This document shows positions 32,265-42,188 of a stretch of DNA of 64,000 nucleotides, one piece after another. The position numbers and the translations under genes were made by a program. The notes below the pieces were generated by a model. The model was given only the letters and a program-made list of their open reading frames with translations, did not search any database and had not been told where the DNA came from. How positions within the stretch are numbered: position 1 is the first letter of the stretch; each line of letters opens with the position of its first letter. Source of the DNA: Methylococcales bacterium (GTDB lineage: Bacteria > Pseudomonadota > Gammaproteobacteria > Methylococcales > Methylomonadaceae); the NCBI GenBank assembly GCA_030949405.1, contig JAUZSN010000002.1, forward strand, positions 1,908,553-1,972,552. The letters are read 5' to 3'.

Positions 32265-33934
32265 AATTCTATTTTTATGTTGTCAGAATTTGATAATTGT
32301 AATCTAAAACTATTTTTTTTCTTTGAATTTATTCGATAATCTAATGATGCTTGATTTAATTCAGCTAATTCACGTGAAATATAAAGCCCTAAACCTGTTC
32401 CCGACTTAGACGTTGTAAAAAAAGGCTTAAATAGATGGCTAATCACTTCTGAGTTAAATAAAGTTCCATTATCAATAATATCAATACAGGGACTTCCTGT
32501 TAATTCACTTAATTTTATTATAATAGTCCCTTTTTCAGGGTGACCGTACTTTAAAGCATTTTGACATAAATTATCCATAATTTGTTTAAGATGCTCGCTG
32601 TCTATTCGGGCCGATAATTGACGATCATACAAACTCAGTTGCAAAAAATCGGTATTAATATTTTGTTCTAATATAAAATCATCTAAATATTTTTTGAGGT
32701 ATTCATTGAGTTCAATATTTTTTCTATTGCGGGGCGTTCTTTTAGAGGATTGCAATATATCGTTGATAATTTTATTAACACGGCCACTGTGATTTAAAAT
32801 AATTTCGGTTAGTCGAATGTCTTGTGGGTTAAGTTCGGTATTTTCAGATAATAATTGTGTCGCATGAGTAATCGCACTTAACGGATTTCTAATTTCATGG
32901 GCAATATTAGCGGTTAATTGCCCTAAAGAGGCTAAAACGCCTTGTTGTAGTCGTTGATTATGTAAGCTAATATCTTCAAGCATAATCATATAAAAGTTTT
33001 TTTCACCCGTTTTAAGCGCGTCAAAACGTAGATGTAAACTGGCTTGTTTTGAACGTTGTAGTGTAAAAAAATCTTGGTTTTTAGTTTCAATCCAGTTTTT
33101 AAATAATAAGGAAAGAGGGGTTGATATATCGTCTAGTTTTAAGGGCGTTTGGCATTGAAAGAGCAAGCTTGAAGCCGCTTCATTAATCGTTATAACTTGT
33201 TGATGCTTATTAACAATAATAACTCCAGATTGTAAGTGTTGGATAATATATTGATTTAAGGCTTCTAAAGAGACAATGGTTTGTTGTTGTTTATTGGCTA
33301 ATAACTCCGATTGTTCTGAACGTTTGGCTAATATATACGCTAAAAACGCGGTAATAAAAAAAGTGGCCCCTAACATACCTACTGTCGGGTAAGTGCTGTT
33401 AGGCACTTCATTTAAACGAATGGCATACGCTTGTTCAGTAAATATTGAGACAGTTGCGATGGCTGAAAATACCATGGAGCATCGGCCTCCAATCAATAAA
33501 CCCGAGGCGGCAAGTGAGCCCGCGAGTAAAATTCCAAAACCACTGCTAATGCCGCCGCAACTGTGCATCACTAAGGTAATTGCGATAATATCTACAAAAA
33601 TAATGATTTGTGTTTGAATGCTGTAGGTTATAATTCGCCAAAAGGCAAAGAAAATAGAAATAACCGATAAAAACAAATAGAGTTTACTACTGTAGTTATA
33701 TAATGTTGAATATTTAGTGACGATGAGTGTGTGTGAAAAATGACTATAAAACAAAATCACGAGTAAACTCGAAAGCACAACCCGATATAACAAAAATACT
33801 TTTAATAATAGCCATGCTTGCTGATTGGGTATCCCGTAACCTTTGGAAAAAGGGCAGGGGTAGATAGTTTCAGTTTGCTGAAGTTCTGCCATATAATTTG
33901 GATAAAACCCTGATATAAAATAGGATTTTATCAT
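32261..33934 (-). CDS. pilS: Type IV pilus sensor histidine kinase PilS
   Basis: Inner-membrane sensor kinase of the PilS/PilR pair. It has 557 residues, or 543 if it starts at the internal MAELQQTE; neither start has a good ribosome site. About six membrane helices fill residues 45-200, as in PilS. A PAS-like segment follows (about 225-330). The H-box is SLGQLTANIAHEIRNPLSAI near residue 345, the N-box DNLCQNALKYG near 475, and the G boxes DIIDNGTLF and GTGLGLYIS near 500-525. pilR overlaps it by 4 bp. It diverges from sucC across only 65 bp, so their promoters must lie close together. Confidence 0.88.
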   Translation of the reverse strand: MIKSYFISGFYPNYMAELQQTETIYPCPFSKGYGIPNQQAWLLLKVFLLYRVVLSSLLVILFYSHFSHTLIVTKYSTLYNYSSKLYLFLSVISIFFAFWRIITYSIQTQIIIFVDIIAITLVMHSCGGISSGFGILLAGSLAASGLLIGGRCSMVFSAIATVSIFTEQAYAIRLNEVPNSTYPTVGMLGATFFITAFLAYILAKRSEQSELLANKQQQTIVSLEALNQYIIQHLQSGVIIVNKHQQVITINEAASSLLFQCQTPLKLDDISTPLSLLFKNWIETKNQDFFTLQRSKQASLHLRFDALKTGEKNFYMIMLEDISLHNQRLQQGVLASLGQLTANIAHEIRNPLSAITHATQLLSENTELNPQDIRLTEIILNHSGRVNKIINDILQSSKRTPRNRKNIELNEYLKKYLDDFILEQNINTDFLQLSLYDRQLSARIDSEHLKQIMDNLCQNALKYGHPEKGTIIIKLSELTGSPCIDIIDNGTLFNSEVISHLFKPFFTTSKSGTGLGLYISRELAELNQASLDYRINSKKKNSFRLQLSNSDNIKIEL

Positions 33935-33999
33935 AGCATTGATAAGAAAATAAAAAAGCAGTCTTTTAATTTTTCATTTTTAAGAGGAAATAAATACAA

Positions 34000-35169
34000 A
34001 TGAATATTCATGAATATCAAGCTAAACAATTGTTTAACGTATTTGGTATTGCAACGCCTAAAAATAAATTGGCAACCTCTCCCCAAGAAGCGATTGATGC
34101 GGCTCATTATTTAAATGAATCGCCTTGGATTGTTAAAGCTCAAGTTCATGCAGGAGGGCGCGGTAAAGTGGGAGGCGTTAAATTAGCGAAAACAGTGGCG
34201 GAGGTTGAAGAAATTAGTCGACAAATGTTAGGTCAGCGTTTAGTTACTCAACAAACAGGCAGCGAAGGCTTACCGATTGAGTCGGTTTTAATTGAACAAA
34301 CGTCGGTTATTAAGCGTGAGTTTTATTTGAGCTTACTGGTTGATCGAAAAAGCGAACGGATTATTTTTATAGCGTCAAGTGAAGGGGGTATGGATATAGA
34401 AGCCGTTGCGGAAACCTCCCCTGAAAAAATTATTACAGTCGTGGTTCATCCAGCGGCAGGGTTGCAAGGTTATCAATGTCGGCAAGTGGCCTTTACATTA
34501 GGGTTAGAAAAAACACAATTTAAAGCGTTAGAGACCGTTATGTCAGGGATGTATGACTTAATGCGGGCTAAAGATGCCAGCCAAATTGAAATTAATCCGT
34601 TGATTGAAACGGAGACAGGGGATTTGTTAGCGATTGATGCCAAAATCAATTTTGATGATAATGCAGTCGCGCTTCACCCTGATATTTTAGCATTTAAAGA
34701 CCCGTCTCAAGAAGATGAAAAAGAAAATGAAGCCGCTCGGTTTGATTTAAATTATATTTCGTTAGAGGGTAATATTGGTTGTATGGTGAATGGGGCGGGG
34801 TTAGCGATGGCCACGATGGATTTAGTGAAATTAAAAGGCGGAAGACCCGCTAACTTTTTAGACGTGGGTGGTGGTACGACACCAGAAAAAGTAGCGGAAG
34901 CGTTTAAGCTTATTTTATCCGATAAAAATGTTAAAGCGATGCTTGTTAATATTTTTGGGGGAATTGTTAAATGTGATGTAATTGCGGAAGGTATTTTGGC
35001 GGCGGTTGAGCAAGTTAATGTTGAAATTCCTATTGTTGTACGTTTAGAAGGTACGAATGCGCCTGAGGGTCGTTTACTTTTAAGTCAGTCAAAAATGGCG
35101 ATTGTGGCGGCGGATGATTTAGCCACGGCGGCTGAAAAAGTGGTTAGTTTAGCTGAGGAAATCGCATGA
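34000..35169 (+). CDS. sucC: Succinyl-CoA ligase (ADP-forming) beta subunit
   Basis: With SucD it converts succinyl-CoA, ADP and phosphate to succinate, CoA and ATP in the TCA cycle. The 389 residues have the ATP-grasp domain ([12 protein letters not shown] start, [19 protein letters not shown] near residue 45, IEINPLIET near 198) and the C-terminal CoA-ligase fold ([61 protein letters not shown]). AGAGGAAA precedes the ATG and sucD overlaps by 4 bp. Methanotrophs also have malate-CoA ligase (MtkAB) of the same family. The lone location, without serine-cycle genes, favours SucCD, but a tree would be needed. Confidence 0.88.
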   Translation: MNIHEYQAKQLFNVFGIATPKNKLATSPQEAIDAAHYLNESPWIVKAQVHAGGRGKVGGVKLAKTVAEVEEISRQMLGQRLVTQQTGSEGLPIESVLIEQTSVIKREFYLSLLVDRKSERIIFIASSEGGMDIEAVAETSPEKIITVVVHPAAGLQGYQCRQVAFTLGLEKTQFKALETVMSGMYDLMRAKDASQIEINPLIETETGDLLAIDAKINFDDNAVALHPDILAFKDPSQEDEKENEAARFDLNYISLEGNIGCMVNGAGLAMATMDLVKLKGGRPANFLDVGGGTTPEKVAEAFKLILSDKNVKAMLVNIFGGIVKCDVIAEGILAAVEQVNVEIPIVVRLEGTNAPEGRLLLSQSKMAIVAADDLATAAEKVVSLAEEIA

Positions 35170-36032
35170 GTATTTTAATTAATAAGCAAACAAAAGTCAT
35201 TTGTCAGGGCTTTACGGGAAAACAAGGTACTTTTCATTCGGAACAAGCGTTGGCTTATGGTACGCAATTAGTCGGGGGCGTAACCCCTAATCGGGGTGGA
35301 CAAATACATTTAGGGCTTCCTGTTTTTAATACCGTTTCCGAGGCCGTTACGGTGACGCAGGCGACGGTAAGTATGATTTATGTTCCTCCTTTTTTTGCCG
35401 CTGATGCAATTTTAGAAGCGATTGATGCGGGGATTGGCCTGATTATTTGTATTACCGAAGGTATTCCCGTGTTGCAAATGCTTAAGGTGAAAGCGGCGAT
35501 GCAAGGCACGGATGTTTTACTCGTCGGCCCTAACTGCCCAGGGGTGATTACACCGGGTGAATGTAAAATTGGCATTATGCCTGCCCACATTCATTTGCAG
35601 GGGTCGATTGGTATTGTTTCACGTTCGGGGACATTAACCTATGAAGCCGTTGCTCAAACAACCGCCCAAGGCTTAGGACAAAGTACCTGCGTGGGCATTG
35701 GTGGCGATCCTATACATGGTATGAATTTCATTGATGTTATTCGTCGTTTTCAGGACGATGAACAAACGAAAGGCATTGTCATGGTCGGTGAAATTGGGGG
35801 GTCTGAAGAAGAGGAGACCGCAGAGTATATTAAATCGTATGTCGATAAACCCGTTGTCGCCTATATTGCAGGACAAACCGCGCCTGCTGGGAAACGAATG
35901 GGACATGCGGGGGCGATTGTAACGGGGGGACAAGGAACTGCAGAGGGGAAAATTGCAGCGTTAAAAGCGGCCAATATTAATGTGGTTCAGTCACCGACAC
36001 AAATGGGTGAAGCGATGAAGGCTTGTTTTTAA
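35166..36032 (+). CDS. sucD: Succinyl-CoA ligase alpha subunit
   Basis: Partner of SucC. The 288 residues show the CoA-binding Rossmann domain ([43 protein letters not shown]) and the ligase domain with the phosphorylated histidine in [14 protein letters not shown] near residue 243. [19 protein letters not shown] near 122 is standard. The ATGA overlap with sucC implies coupled translation and equal dosage. A clear terminator follows. The sucAB and lpd genes are not nearby. Confidence 0.9.
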   Translation: MSILINKQTKVICQGFTGKQGTFHSEQALAYGTQLVGGVTPNRGGQIHLGLPVFNTVSEAVTVTQATVSMIYVPPFFAADAILEAIDAGIGLIICITEGIPVLQMLKVKAAMQGTDVLLVGPNCPGVITPGECKIGIMPAHIHLQGSIGIVSRSGTLTYEAVAQTTAQGLGQSTCVGIGGDPIHGMNFIDVIRRFQDDEQTKGIVMVGEIGGSEEEETAEYIKSYVDKPVVAYIAGQTAPAGKRMGHAGAIVTGGQGTAEGKIAALKAANINVVQSPTQMGEAMKACF

Positions 36033-36051
36033 CCTGTTGTTATGAGCTTGA

Positions 36052-36080
36052 AACCCAGTAAAATTCATACTGGGTTTTTT
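36052..36080 (+). terminator. Rho-independent terminator of sucCD
   Basis: AACCCAGT and ACTGGGTT form an 8-bp stem with an AAAATTCAT loop, followed by six T residues, 20 bp after the sucD stop. Confidence 0.88.
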
Positions 36081-36106
36081 AATCGTATTTTTTAAGGCAA
36101 TCACTG

Positions 36107-37093
36107 ATGATTACTGCTGCATTTAAGCCCGCATGGTGGCTTAATAACCCTCACTTACAAACACTGTATCCCACGTTATTTCGCCAAATACGAACGCATC
36201 CTTTAGTCAGGCGAGAGCGGTTAATAACCCCTGATAATGATTTTTTAGATCTTGATTGGTGTGTTCAAGGACAGCAGCCGCTGGTTATTTTATTACATGG
36301 ACTTTCAGGCAGTTCAAAATCAGGGTATATCAGCGGGTTGCAACATGCACTTTTGGACGAAGGATTTAACAGTGTCACTTTAAATTTTCGAGGCTGCAGT
36401 GGGGAGTCCAATCGTTTAGCGCGTTGTTATCATTCAGGTGAAACCGAGGATATTCATTTTGTTTATCAAACCTTACGTCAACGTTACCCCAAAACCCCTT
36501 TAGCGGTTATTGGCTTTTCAATTGGGGGGAATGTCTTATTGAAATGGTTAGGTGAGCAGCAAACGACGCTTCAATTATTTGCAGCGGTCGCGGTTTCGGT
36601 TCCCTTGGTATTAAGTACCTGTGCCACTCAAATGGATCAAGGGTTTTCTAAAATTTATCGCGAGTATTTATTACGTGAATTAAAAGATTATATTGGAAAT
36701 AAACGGTCGGCTTTAGAAAAACAAGGGTGTTATCAAGAAGCTGAAAAATTGAAGCAATTAGGCGATTTATCGCCTATCCATTCTTTTTGGCACTATGATA
36801 ATCAAGTGGTGGCGAGCTTACATGGTTTTAAAGATGCTCATCATTATTATGAGTCGTCCAGTTCTCGACAATTTATTAAACAGATTAAACACCCGACTCT
36901 GATTATTCAAGCTTTAGACGACCCTTTTATGAATCCATCCGTAATTCCTTCTGCGGATGAATTATCGGAAAGTGTTTGTTTAGAAGTAACTACAGGCGGC
37001 GGTCATGTTGGGTTTATCACGGGTGATAATCCTTTAAAACCCTGTTATTGGTTGGAGCAACGGATTCCTGTGTTTTTAAACCAACATTTATGA
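36107..37093 (+). CDS. YheT-family alpha/beta hydrolase
   Basis: Predicted cytoplasmic hydrolase of the UPF0017/YheT group, 328 residues. The N-terminal KPAWWLNNPHLQTLYPTLFR is a family signature. The oxyanion segment is LVILLHGLSGSSKSGYI near residue 63, the nucleophile elbow IGFSIGGNVLLKWLG near 144, the acid in ALDDPFMNP near 270, and the His in GGGHVGF near 301. The substrate is unknown; esters are likely. Its last 6 bp overlap the convergent dhaL gene. Confidence 0.88.
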   Translation: MITAAFKPAWWLNNPHLQTLYPTLFRQIRTHPLVRRERLITPDNDFLDLDWCVQGQQPLVILLHGLSGSSKSGYISGLQHALLDEGFNSVTLNFRGCSGESNRLARCYHSGETEDIHFVYQTLRQRYPKTPLAVIGFSIGGNVLLKWLGEQQTTLQLFAAVAVSVPLVLSTCATQMDQGFSKIYREYLLRELKDYIGNKRSALEKQGCYQEAEKLKQLGDLSPIHSFWHYDNQVVASLHGFKDAHHYYESSSSRQFIKQIKHPTLIIQALDDPFMNPSVIPSADELSESVCLEVTTGGGHVGFITGDNPLKPCYWLEQRIPVFLNQHL

Positions 37094-37729
37094 TATTTGC
37101 ATCGGTTTGAGCGTGTCGATAATGGCACAAATCATTAATTGACTCGTTCTTGCCCCCGCATCAATATGGCCTTGTGAACGTTCTGCCATAAAAGAAGCCC
37201 GTCCTTTGGTTGCAATCATATCACGCGTTGCTTCCATTCCTGTTATGGCGGTTTCAGACAGTGTATTGAGCATTTTTTCAAGAGAAGCGTTATCGGTAAG
37301 TTCTTGGTGGAGTCTTTGCTCAACAGGAATTAAAACATCCAACATAGTTTTTTCAGCTGCCTCGGCTTTCCCTCGTTTTTTAACGGCGTCAACGGCGGTT
37401 GTAAAAACCACAGCAAAGGTTTTTAAATCAAGATCTTTGCCTTTAGACGCTTTATTCATGGTTAAAAATAAAGTACCGAATAAAGACCCTGATGCCCCAC
37501 CCATCGTACTTAACAAGGTCATGCCGATGGTTTGAAAAGCCACTTCCCACGATAAATTCGCTAATTCGGCGTGTTGTTTTGTTAACGCATTAAGCCCTCG
37601 TTGTAAATTGATGACATGATCGCCATCCCCTATTGCTTGATCTAGGGCAGTTACTTCGTCTTTATGGGTTTCAATCACCGTCACGATGGCACGGATTAAC
37701 GCAGGTAATATTTCGGGCGTTAGTGTCAT
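37088..37729 (-). CDS. dhaL: Dihydroxyacetone kinase subunit DhaL-like protein
   Basis: ATP-binding DAK2-type domain protein, 213 residues. I place the start at 37729 because AGGAGG lies 8 bp upstream and the ATG overlaps the sbcB stop as ATGA. Visible are the nucleotide/Mg site AIGDGDHVINLQRG near residue 30 and the GGASGSLFG loop near 80, plus GHIDAGARTS near 194. In the Dha system DhaL phosphorylates dihydroxyacetone bound to DhaK, with DhaM recharging it. Neither is in the window. The protein may pair with a distant DhaK or act on another substrate. Confidence 0.82.
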   Translation of the reverse strand: MTLTPEILPALIRAIVTVIETHKDEVTALDQAIGDGDHVINLQRGLNALTKQHAELANLSWEVAFQTIGMTLLSTMGGASGSLFGTLFLTMNKASKGKDLDLKTFAVVFTTAVDAVKKRGKAEAAEKTMLDVLIPVEQRLHQELTDNASLEKMLNTLSETAITGMEATRDMIATKGRASFMAERSQGHIDAGARTSQLMICAIIDTLKPMQIS

Positions 37730-39156
37730 AGCGCGAGCCTCCTGTCTAAGTAAGCCTCCAATGCCTCTAAACACTTTTTATCGGCTGTTCCTTCGGTTTT
37801 TAATTCAGTCAAACGTTGACGATACTCAGTGACCGTTAAACTGGCCCCTGCTTCATTGTCGGTTAATTTATGCTGACAAAAAATATGCCAGCGTTGTTTT
37901 TCTTCCTCTGATAACGTTTGAGGATAATTACGGGCTTTGTAACGAAAAAACATTTCGGCTAAACGCTTATCTTGAAACTGAGGTTTTAATGCAGCGAGTT
38001 TATCAATAGAGCTATTTCTAATTTTAGTCATTGCCGCTTTATCAGTACCACTAAAAAAACCACCACTGTAGATCATTAAATCAGGGTTCGTTTCAGGTTC
38101 ATATATTCGTGTAAAAACGTCAATTAATTTATGCGTAATCGAAGGCGCATTTTTTATTCTTTTGGCATTTTCCAAACAACCTTCCAAATCTATGTTTAAA
38201 CGTAGTTGATCGTTTTCTCCTAAGACCTTAAGTGGCGCTAAGACAGGACATTTGTTGATATGGACGGTTTTTAAGGGAATCCGCTCAATGCCTTCAGGTA
38301 AATCAGCCGTTGCGGTAAAAAGACGCTGACTAATCTCTTTCGCCGTTAACTCTAAAAGCGGTGCAGGATCAGAGGATAAATCATAAACAATAACCCCATT
38401 GGTATTCGTAGGGTGTGGACAAAGCGGTAAAACAATCGTTAAACAGCCTTTAGTGGCAGGGTACATTCCTGAAATGTGTACCAGCGGTTCAAATGTTCCT
38501 AATTGTAATAAACTATTAACCGCCTGCTTTCCACGATGCAAAAATAAAAAATCATACAATTTGGGCTGCGCTTGTTTGATTAATTTTGCGATGGCAATCG
38601 TTGCATAAACATCGGATAACGCATCATGTGCCGATTCGTGCGCAATACCATTGGCTTTCGTTAAACGTTCAAGTTTAAAACTCGGCTTTCCATTTTCATC
38701 ATCCACCCAATTAACGCCTTCAGGACGTAACGCTCTTGCCGCTCTTACAACATCAATTAAATCCCAACGTGAATTATTATTTTTCCATTCCCGTTCATAA
38801 GGATCATAAAAATTACGGTAAAGACTATTACGAGTGACTTCATCATCAAAACGTAAACTGTTATAGCCTAAGACACAGGTATTGGGCTGTATAAATTGCT
38901 GATGAATGGTTTTAATAAATTCAGCTTCACACACCCCTTTTTCTGCGGCTAGTTGAGGCGTAATGCCTGTAATGACACAGGCATCGGGTTGGGGTAAACA
39001 ATCACTCGGCGGTTGACAATAAAGCGTTAGTGGTTCACTGATGGGATTAAAGTTAGCATCGGTACAAACCCCTGCAAACTGCATTGGCCAATCACGACGC
39101 GGGTCGGTGCCAAAAGTCTCATAATCATGCCAATAAAAGCGGGTGTTTTCCATCAC
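37726..39156 (-). CDS. sbcB: Exodeoxyribonuclease I
   Basis: 3'-5' single-strand DNA exonuclease acting in recombination and mismatch repair. The 476 residues match the usual length. DEDDh residues are seen in FYWHDYETFGTDP near residue 8 (Asp and Glu), LGYNSLRFDDE near 96, and SAHDALSDVYATI near 175 (His and Asp). The SH3-like and helical C-terminal domains that bind SSB and DNA follow. It is coupled to dhaL by ATGA and lies 7 bp after the CBS-domain gene upstream, so the three form a likely transcription unit. Confidence 0.95.
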   Translation of the reverse strand: MMENTRFYWHDYETFGTDPRRDWPMQFAGVCTDANFNPISEPLTLYCQPPSDCLPQPDACVITGITPQLAAEKGVCEAEFIKTIHQQFIQPNTCVLGYNSLRFDDEVTRNSLYRNFYDPYEREWKNNNSRWDLIDVVRAARALRPEGVNWVDDENGKPSFKLERLTKANGIAHESAHDALSDVYATIAIAKLIKQAQPKLYDFLFLHRGKQAVNSLLQLGTFEPLVHISGMYPATKGCLTIVLPLCPHPTNTNGVIVYDLSSDPAPLLELTAKEISQRLFTATADLPEGIERIPLKTVHINKCPVLAPLKVLGENDQLRLNIDLEGCLENAKRIKNAPSITHKLIDVFTRIYEPETNPDLMIYSGGFFSGTDKAAMTKIRNSSIDKLAALKPQFQDKRLAEMFFRYKARNYPQTLSEEEKQRWHIFCQHKLTDNEAGASLTVTEYRQRLTELKTEGTADKKCLEALEAYLDRRLAL

Positions 39157-39163
39157 TATTCCT

Positions 39164-39559
39164 TTACAAAATTGTCACTAAGGCTCTTAAAACATCGGCT
39201 CGACTAATCATTCCAACGAGTTCTCTATCATCATAAACGGGATAGCTACGGGTGGAACTATTTTTAAATTTTTCAGCCAGATCAATAACACTGGCATCGG
39301 CATTGACGGTTACCGTATCCGTCGCCATATATTCGGCAACATTGGCAATAGGCCCTTCGTTATAAACCGTTTCTAATGCAACTTTCATGCAATCTTTTTC
39401 AGAAAAAATACCTAATAAATGACCATTTTCATCCAATACAGGCGCACTGGTAATTTTATGTGACAATAATTGTTTAATGGCCGTTAAGACATCCGTTTCT
39501 TTTTTTAACGTAACAATATGTTTTGCCATATAATCGGCAATGGTTATTTTTGCTAACAT
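39164..39559 (-). CDS. Two-CBS-domain protein
   Basis: Small cytoplasmic protein of 131 residues made only of a CBS pair, a fold that senses adenosyl nucleotides. CBS1 covers about residues 10-60 (TSAPVLDENGHLLGIFSEKD), CBS2 about 75-130 (RSYPVYDDRELVGMISRADV). No catalytic domain is attached, so it probably regulates another protein. It starts the unit CBS-sbcB-dhaL. The 122 bp upstream, to the 39682 gene, hold an imperfect AAGGT-rich dyad of uncertain function. Confidence 0.9.
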   Translation of the reverse strand: MLAKITIADYMAKHIVTLKKETDVLTAIKQLLSHKITSAPVLDENGHLLGIFSEKDCMKVALETVYNEGPIANVAEYMATDTVTVNADASVIDLAEKFKNSSTRSYPVYDDRELVGMISRADVLRALVTIL

Positions 39560-39681
39560 AGCAACTCCTTTTTCTCGGTATGAATTTTATATTTTTGCTG
39601 GCGCATGAACCCTACCTTGATGAAAATAGGATCACCAAAGTAAGGTTTTTTATACGGTTTTATGCGTTATTTTTTCGTTAA

Positions 39682-40029
39682 TTACCAGCTTCGTTTAACT
39701 TGTTTACATTTTACTTTTACATTTTCAACTTGGCAGCGATAAAATCCTTCATATTCGCCTCCACACTCATCACAGACAAGGCTTCCTTGCTCTAAAACTT
39801 CAGAAAGACTCCAGCCATAGCCCAGATCATTACATAAAAGTGTGCTGTATTTTTTAAAACGATACGGTTTTGAGGCTTTTTTTGAGGCTTTTTCTTTGGT
39901 CAAACAGCCTGGGTTTGATTTTAAATGGCCTGATGTTTCTTTATAAACCCAATCATCCGTATTTGCTGCAAAGCTATTTGCTGTAAAAAAAGACAAAGCA
40001 GCTGATAAAATTAATAGTTTGAATTTCAT
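39682..40029 (-). CDS. Secreted cysteine-containing hypothetical protein
   Basis: I do not recognise the family. The 115 residues start with a clear Sec signal peptide (MKFKLLILSAALSFFTANSF, cleavage likely after SFA-A at about residue 22). The mature part of about 93 residues is basic and has six cysteines (NPGCL, LLCND, LVCDECGG, RCQVE, KCKQ), suggesting periplasmic disulfides or metal binding. It is flanked by single-gene units. AGGAG lies ahead of the ATG. Confidence 0.75.
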   Translation of the reverse strand: MKFKLLILSAALSFFTANSFAANTDDWVYKETSGHLKSNPGCLTKEKASKKASKPYRFKKYSTLLCNDLGYGWSLSEVLEQGSLVCDECGGEYEGFYRCQVENVKVKCKQVKRSW

Positions 40030-40130
40030 CTATTTTCTCCTAAAAATTATTGTAAGTTGTCAAGTTATTCATATCATTGACCCCTGTAATTTTAACATTA
40101 TTGCGTGAATGACAAAAACAATATACCTCT

Positions 40131-40739
40131 TTATTGACGAGGATTAACTTTAAAATAATCATGTAATAAATCATCACAGCAACGCGCTAAGGGGGTGGTT
40201 GATTGCTCTATTTTCATTCTTAGTAAAGCCCCTTGCCAGCTATCGACCAATAAATCAGCCATTCTTTTTGCTGTTTTGTCAGGGCGTATGGTGCCTTGTT
40301 TTTGTGCCTTATTAAGCCCGTATTCTAATAAATCACGATAATCTTCAACGGCTGATTTTAGGGCTAATCGACAAATTTCACTGCTATCGCCTATTTCACC
40401 CATTAAATTACCTAATAAACAGCCGCCTTTAAAATTTTCTTGTCGAGAAAGACGGATTAATTCATCAAAATAAAAAGTTAAGGCAGAAAGGGTATCATAG
40501 CGATCATCATCGATATGCGCTTGAAGTTGCGTTATAAAGGGCGCGATATAATATTTTATAACTTCAGAGCCGAACACTTCTTTATTTTCAAAATAGTGAT
40601 AAAAAGAACCTTTGGGTATATTAACGTTGTCTAAAATTTCTTTTAATCCTGTGCCATGATACCCCTGTGTCATGATTAAATTGACACCTTGTTCAAGTAA
40701 TTTTTCGCGTTTAATTTGTTTCGAGATTGATTCATTCAT
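40131..40739 (-). CDS. TetR-family transcriptional regulator
   Basis: A repressor of 202 residues. The N-terminal helix-turn-helix is GYHGTGLKEILDNVNIPKGS followed by FYHYFENKE, the standard TetR pattern. The C-terminal ligand domain (about 75-202) contains FKGGCLLGNLMGEIGD, similar to AcuR/NemR-type regulators that sense electrophiles through cysteine. It is divergent from argG with 136 bp between starts. No cognate target gene sits beside it, so the target is unknown. Confidence 0.9.
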   Translation of the reverse strand: MNESISKQIKREKLLEQGVNLIMTQGYHGTGLKEILDNVNIPKGSFYHYFENKEVFGSEVIKYYIAPFITQLQAHIDDDRYDTLSALTFYFDELIRLSRQENFKGGCLLGNLMGEIGDSSEICRLALKSAVEDYRDLLEYGLNKAQKQGTIRPDKTAKRMADLLVDSWQGALLRMKIEQSTTPLARCCDDLLHDYFKVNPRQ

Positions 40740-40813
40740 GGATAAATAATATGACCCATTTTTTTAAAAAGCAATGCTTTCTTTTTGTTTTGATTTGAAA
40801 CCCTAAAGTTTCA

Positions 40814-40842
40814 TTCATAGTTGGCTTATTTTCAGGTATAAT
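40814..40842 (+). promoter_or_regulatory. Probable sigma-70 promoter of argG
   Basis: TATAAT at 40837-40842 is perfect. TTCATA 17 bp upstream matches four of six -35 bases. The start codon of argG lies 34 bp downstream. Confidence 0.45.
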
Positions 40843-40875
40843 CAAAAAATTTTAAGTCTAAAGGTATTAAGGATT

Positions 40876-42084
40876 ATGTCAGATATTAAGAAAGTGGTCT
40901 TAGCTTACTCAGGCGGGCTAGATACCTCTGTTATCTTGAAATGGTTACAAGATGAATATTCTGCTGAAGTGGTTACTTTTACCGCTGATATTGGTCAGGG
41001 TGAGGAAGTTGAACCCGCTCGTTTAAAAGCGCAAGCATTAGGCATTAAAGATATTTATGTTGAAGATTTACGTGAGGAATTTGCGCGTGATTATGTTTTC
41101 CCTATGTTCCGAGCCAATACGATCTATGAGGGGGAGTATTTACTAGGCACCTCAATTGCACGCCCGTTAATTGCCAAACGATTAATTGATATTGCCAATG
41201 AAACAGGGGCTGAAGCGATCTCTCATGGCGCAACAGGAAAAGGGAACGATCAAGTTCGCTTTGAATTAGGAGCCTATGCGTTACGTCCTGAGATTAAAAT
41301 CATTGCACCGTGGCGTGAATGGGATTTAAACTCGCGTCAAGCCTTACTAGTCTATGCGGAACAGCATGGTATTGCCGTCGATATGAAAAAAGGCAAAGCA
41401 TCGCCTTACTCAATGGATGCGAATTCCTTGCATATTTCCTATGAAGGCGGGGTTTTAGAAGATCCGTGGACTGAGGCGGAAGATGATATGTGGCGTTGGT
41501 CTGTTTCACCTGAGAATGCACCTGATAAAGCAACTTATATCGAATTAACGTATCGTCAAGGTGATATTATTGCCATTGATGGCGAAGCTCATAGTCCTCA
41601 CCAAGTGATGGAAAAGCTTAATACCGTGGCAGGGGCTCATGGGGTGGGTCGTTTAGATATTGTTGAAAACCGTTATGTGGGTATGAAATCGCGTGGATGT
41701 TATGAAACACCCGCAGGAACCGTGATGCTAAAAGGACATCGTGCGATTGAATCATTAACCTTAGATCGTGAAGTCGCGCATTTGAAAGATGAATTAATGC
41801 CGCGTTATGCCTCACTTATTTATAACGGCTATTGGTGGTCACCTGAACGTGAAATGTTACAAACGATGATTAATGCCTCGCAAATTAATGTGAATGGTCA
41901 AGTCAGAATTAAATTGTATAAAGGCAGCGTCAGTGTGGTCGGTCGTCAATCAGAAACCAATAGTTTATTTGATGAAGCGATTGCGACCTTTGAAGATGAT
42001 GAAGGGGCTTATAATCAACAAGATGCCGAAGGGTTTATTAAATTAAATGCGTTAAGAATGCGTATTGCTGCAAAAAATAAATAA
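40876..42084 (+). CDS. argG: Argininosuccinate synthase
   Basis: It condenses citrulline and aspartate with ATP to argininosuccinate, the penultimate step of arginine synthesis. The protein has 402 residues, type I form. The ATP-pyrophosphatase P-loop is [17 protein letters not shown] near residue 8. Also visible: [15 protein letters not shown] near 116 and the substrate segment [19 protein letters not shown] near 262. It is a single-gene unit, bounded upstream by a promoter and downstream by a hairpin. Confidence 0.97.
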   Translation: MSDIKKVVLAYSGGLDTSVILKWLQDEYSAEVVTFTADIGQGEEVEPARLKAQALGIKDIYVEDLREEFARDYVFPMFRANTIYEGEYLLGTSIARPLIAKRLIDIANETGAEAISHGATGKGNDQVRFELGAYALRPEIKIIAPWREWDLNSRQALLVYAEQHGIAVDMKKGKASPYSMDANSLHISYEGGVLEDPWTEAEDDMWRWSVSPENAPDKATYIELTYRQGDIIAIDGEAHSPHQVMEKLNTVAGAHGVGRLDIVENRYVGMKSRGCYETPAGTVMLKGHRAIESLTLDREVAHLKDELMPRYASLIYNGYWWSPEREMLQTMINASQINVNGQVRIKLYKGSVSVVGRQSETNSLFDEAIATFEDDEGAYNQQDAEGFIKLNALRMRIAAKNK

Positions 42085-42096
42085 ATAGTGGGCAAG

Positions 42097-42120
42097 TAGG
42101 GTGAGCCATTGCTCACTCTA
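42097..42120 (+). terminator. Hairpin after argG
   Basis: TAGGGTGAGC and GCTCACTCTA pair around CATT, 12 bp after the argG stop. It is followed by mixed sequence rather than a T-run, so termination would be weak or need other factors. Confidence 0.5.
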
Positions 42121-42188
42121 CTGTGAGTTTATAATAATAACAACCAAACGCTTTAATTACGGCGTTTGATCCAGCATAGGATATAATT

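Noticed and set aside
34000-36032. Malate-CoA ligase (mtkAB) of the serine cycle
   Set aside because: The family is the same, but no serine-cycle genes flank it and the sequence reads like ordinary SucCD. A phylogeny would decide.
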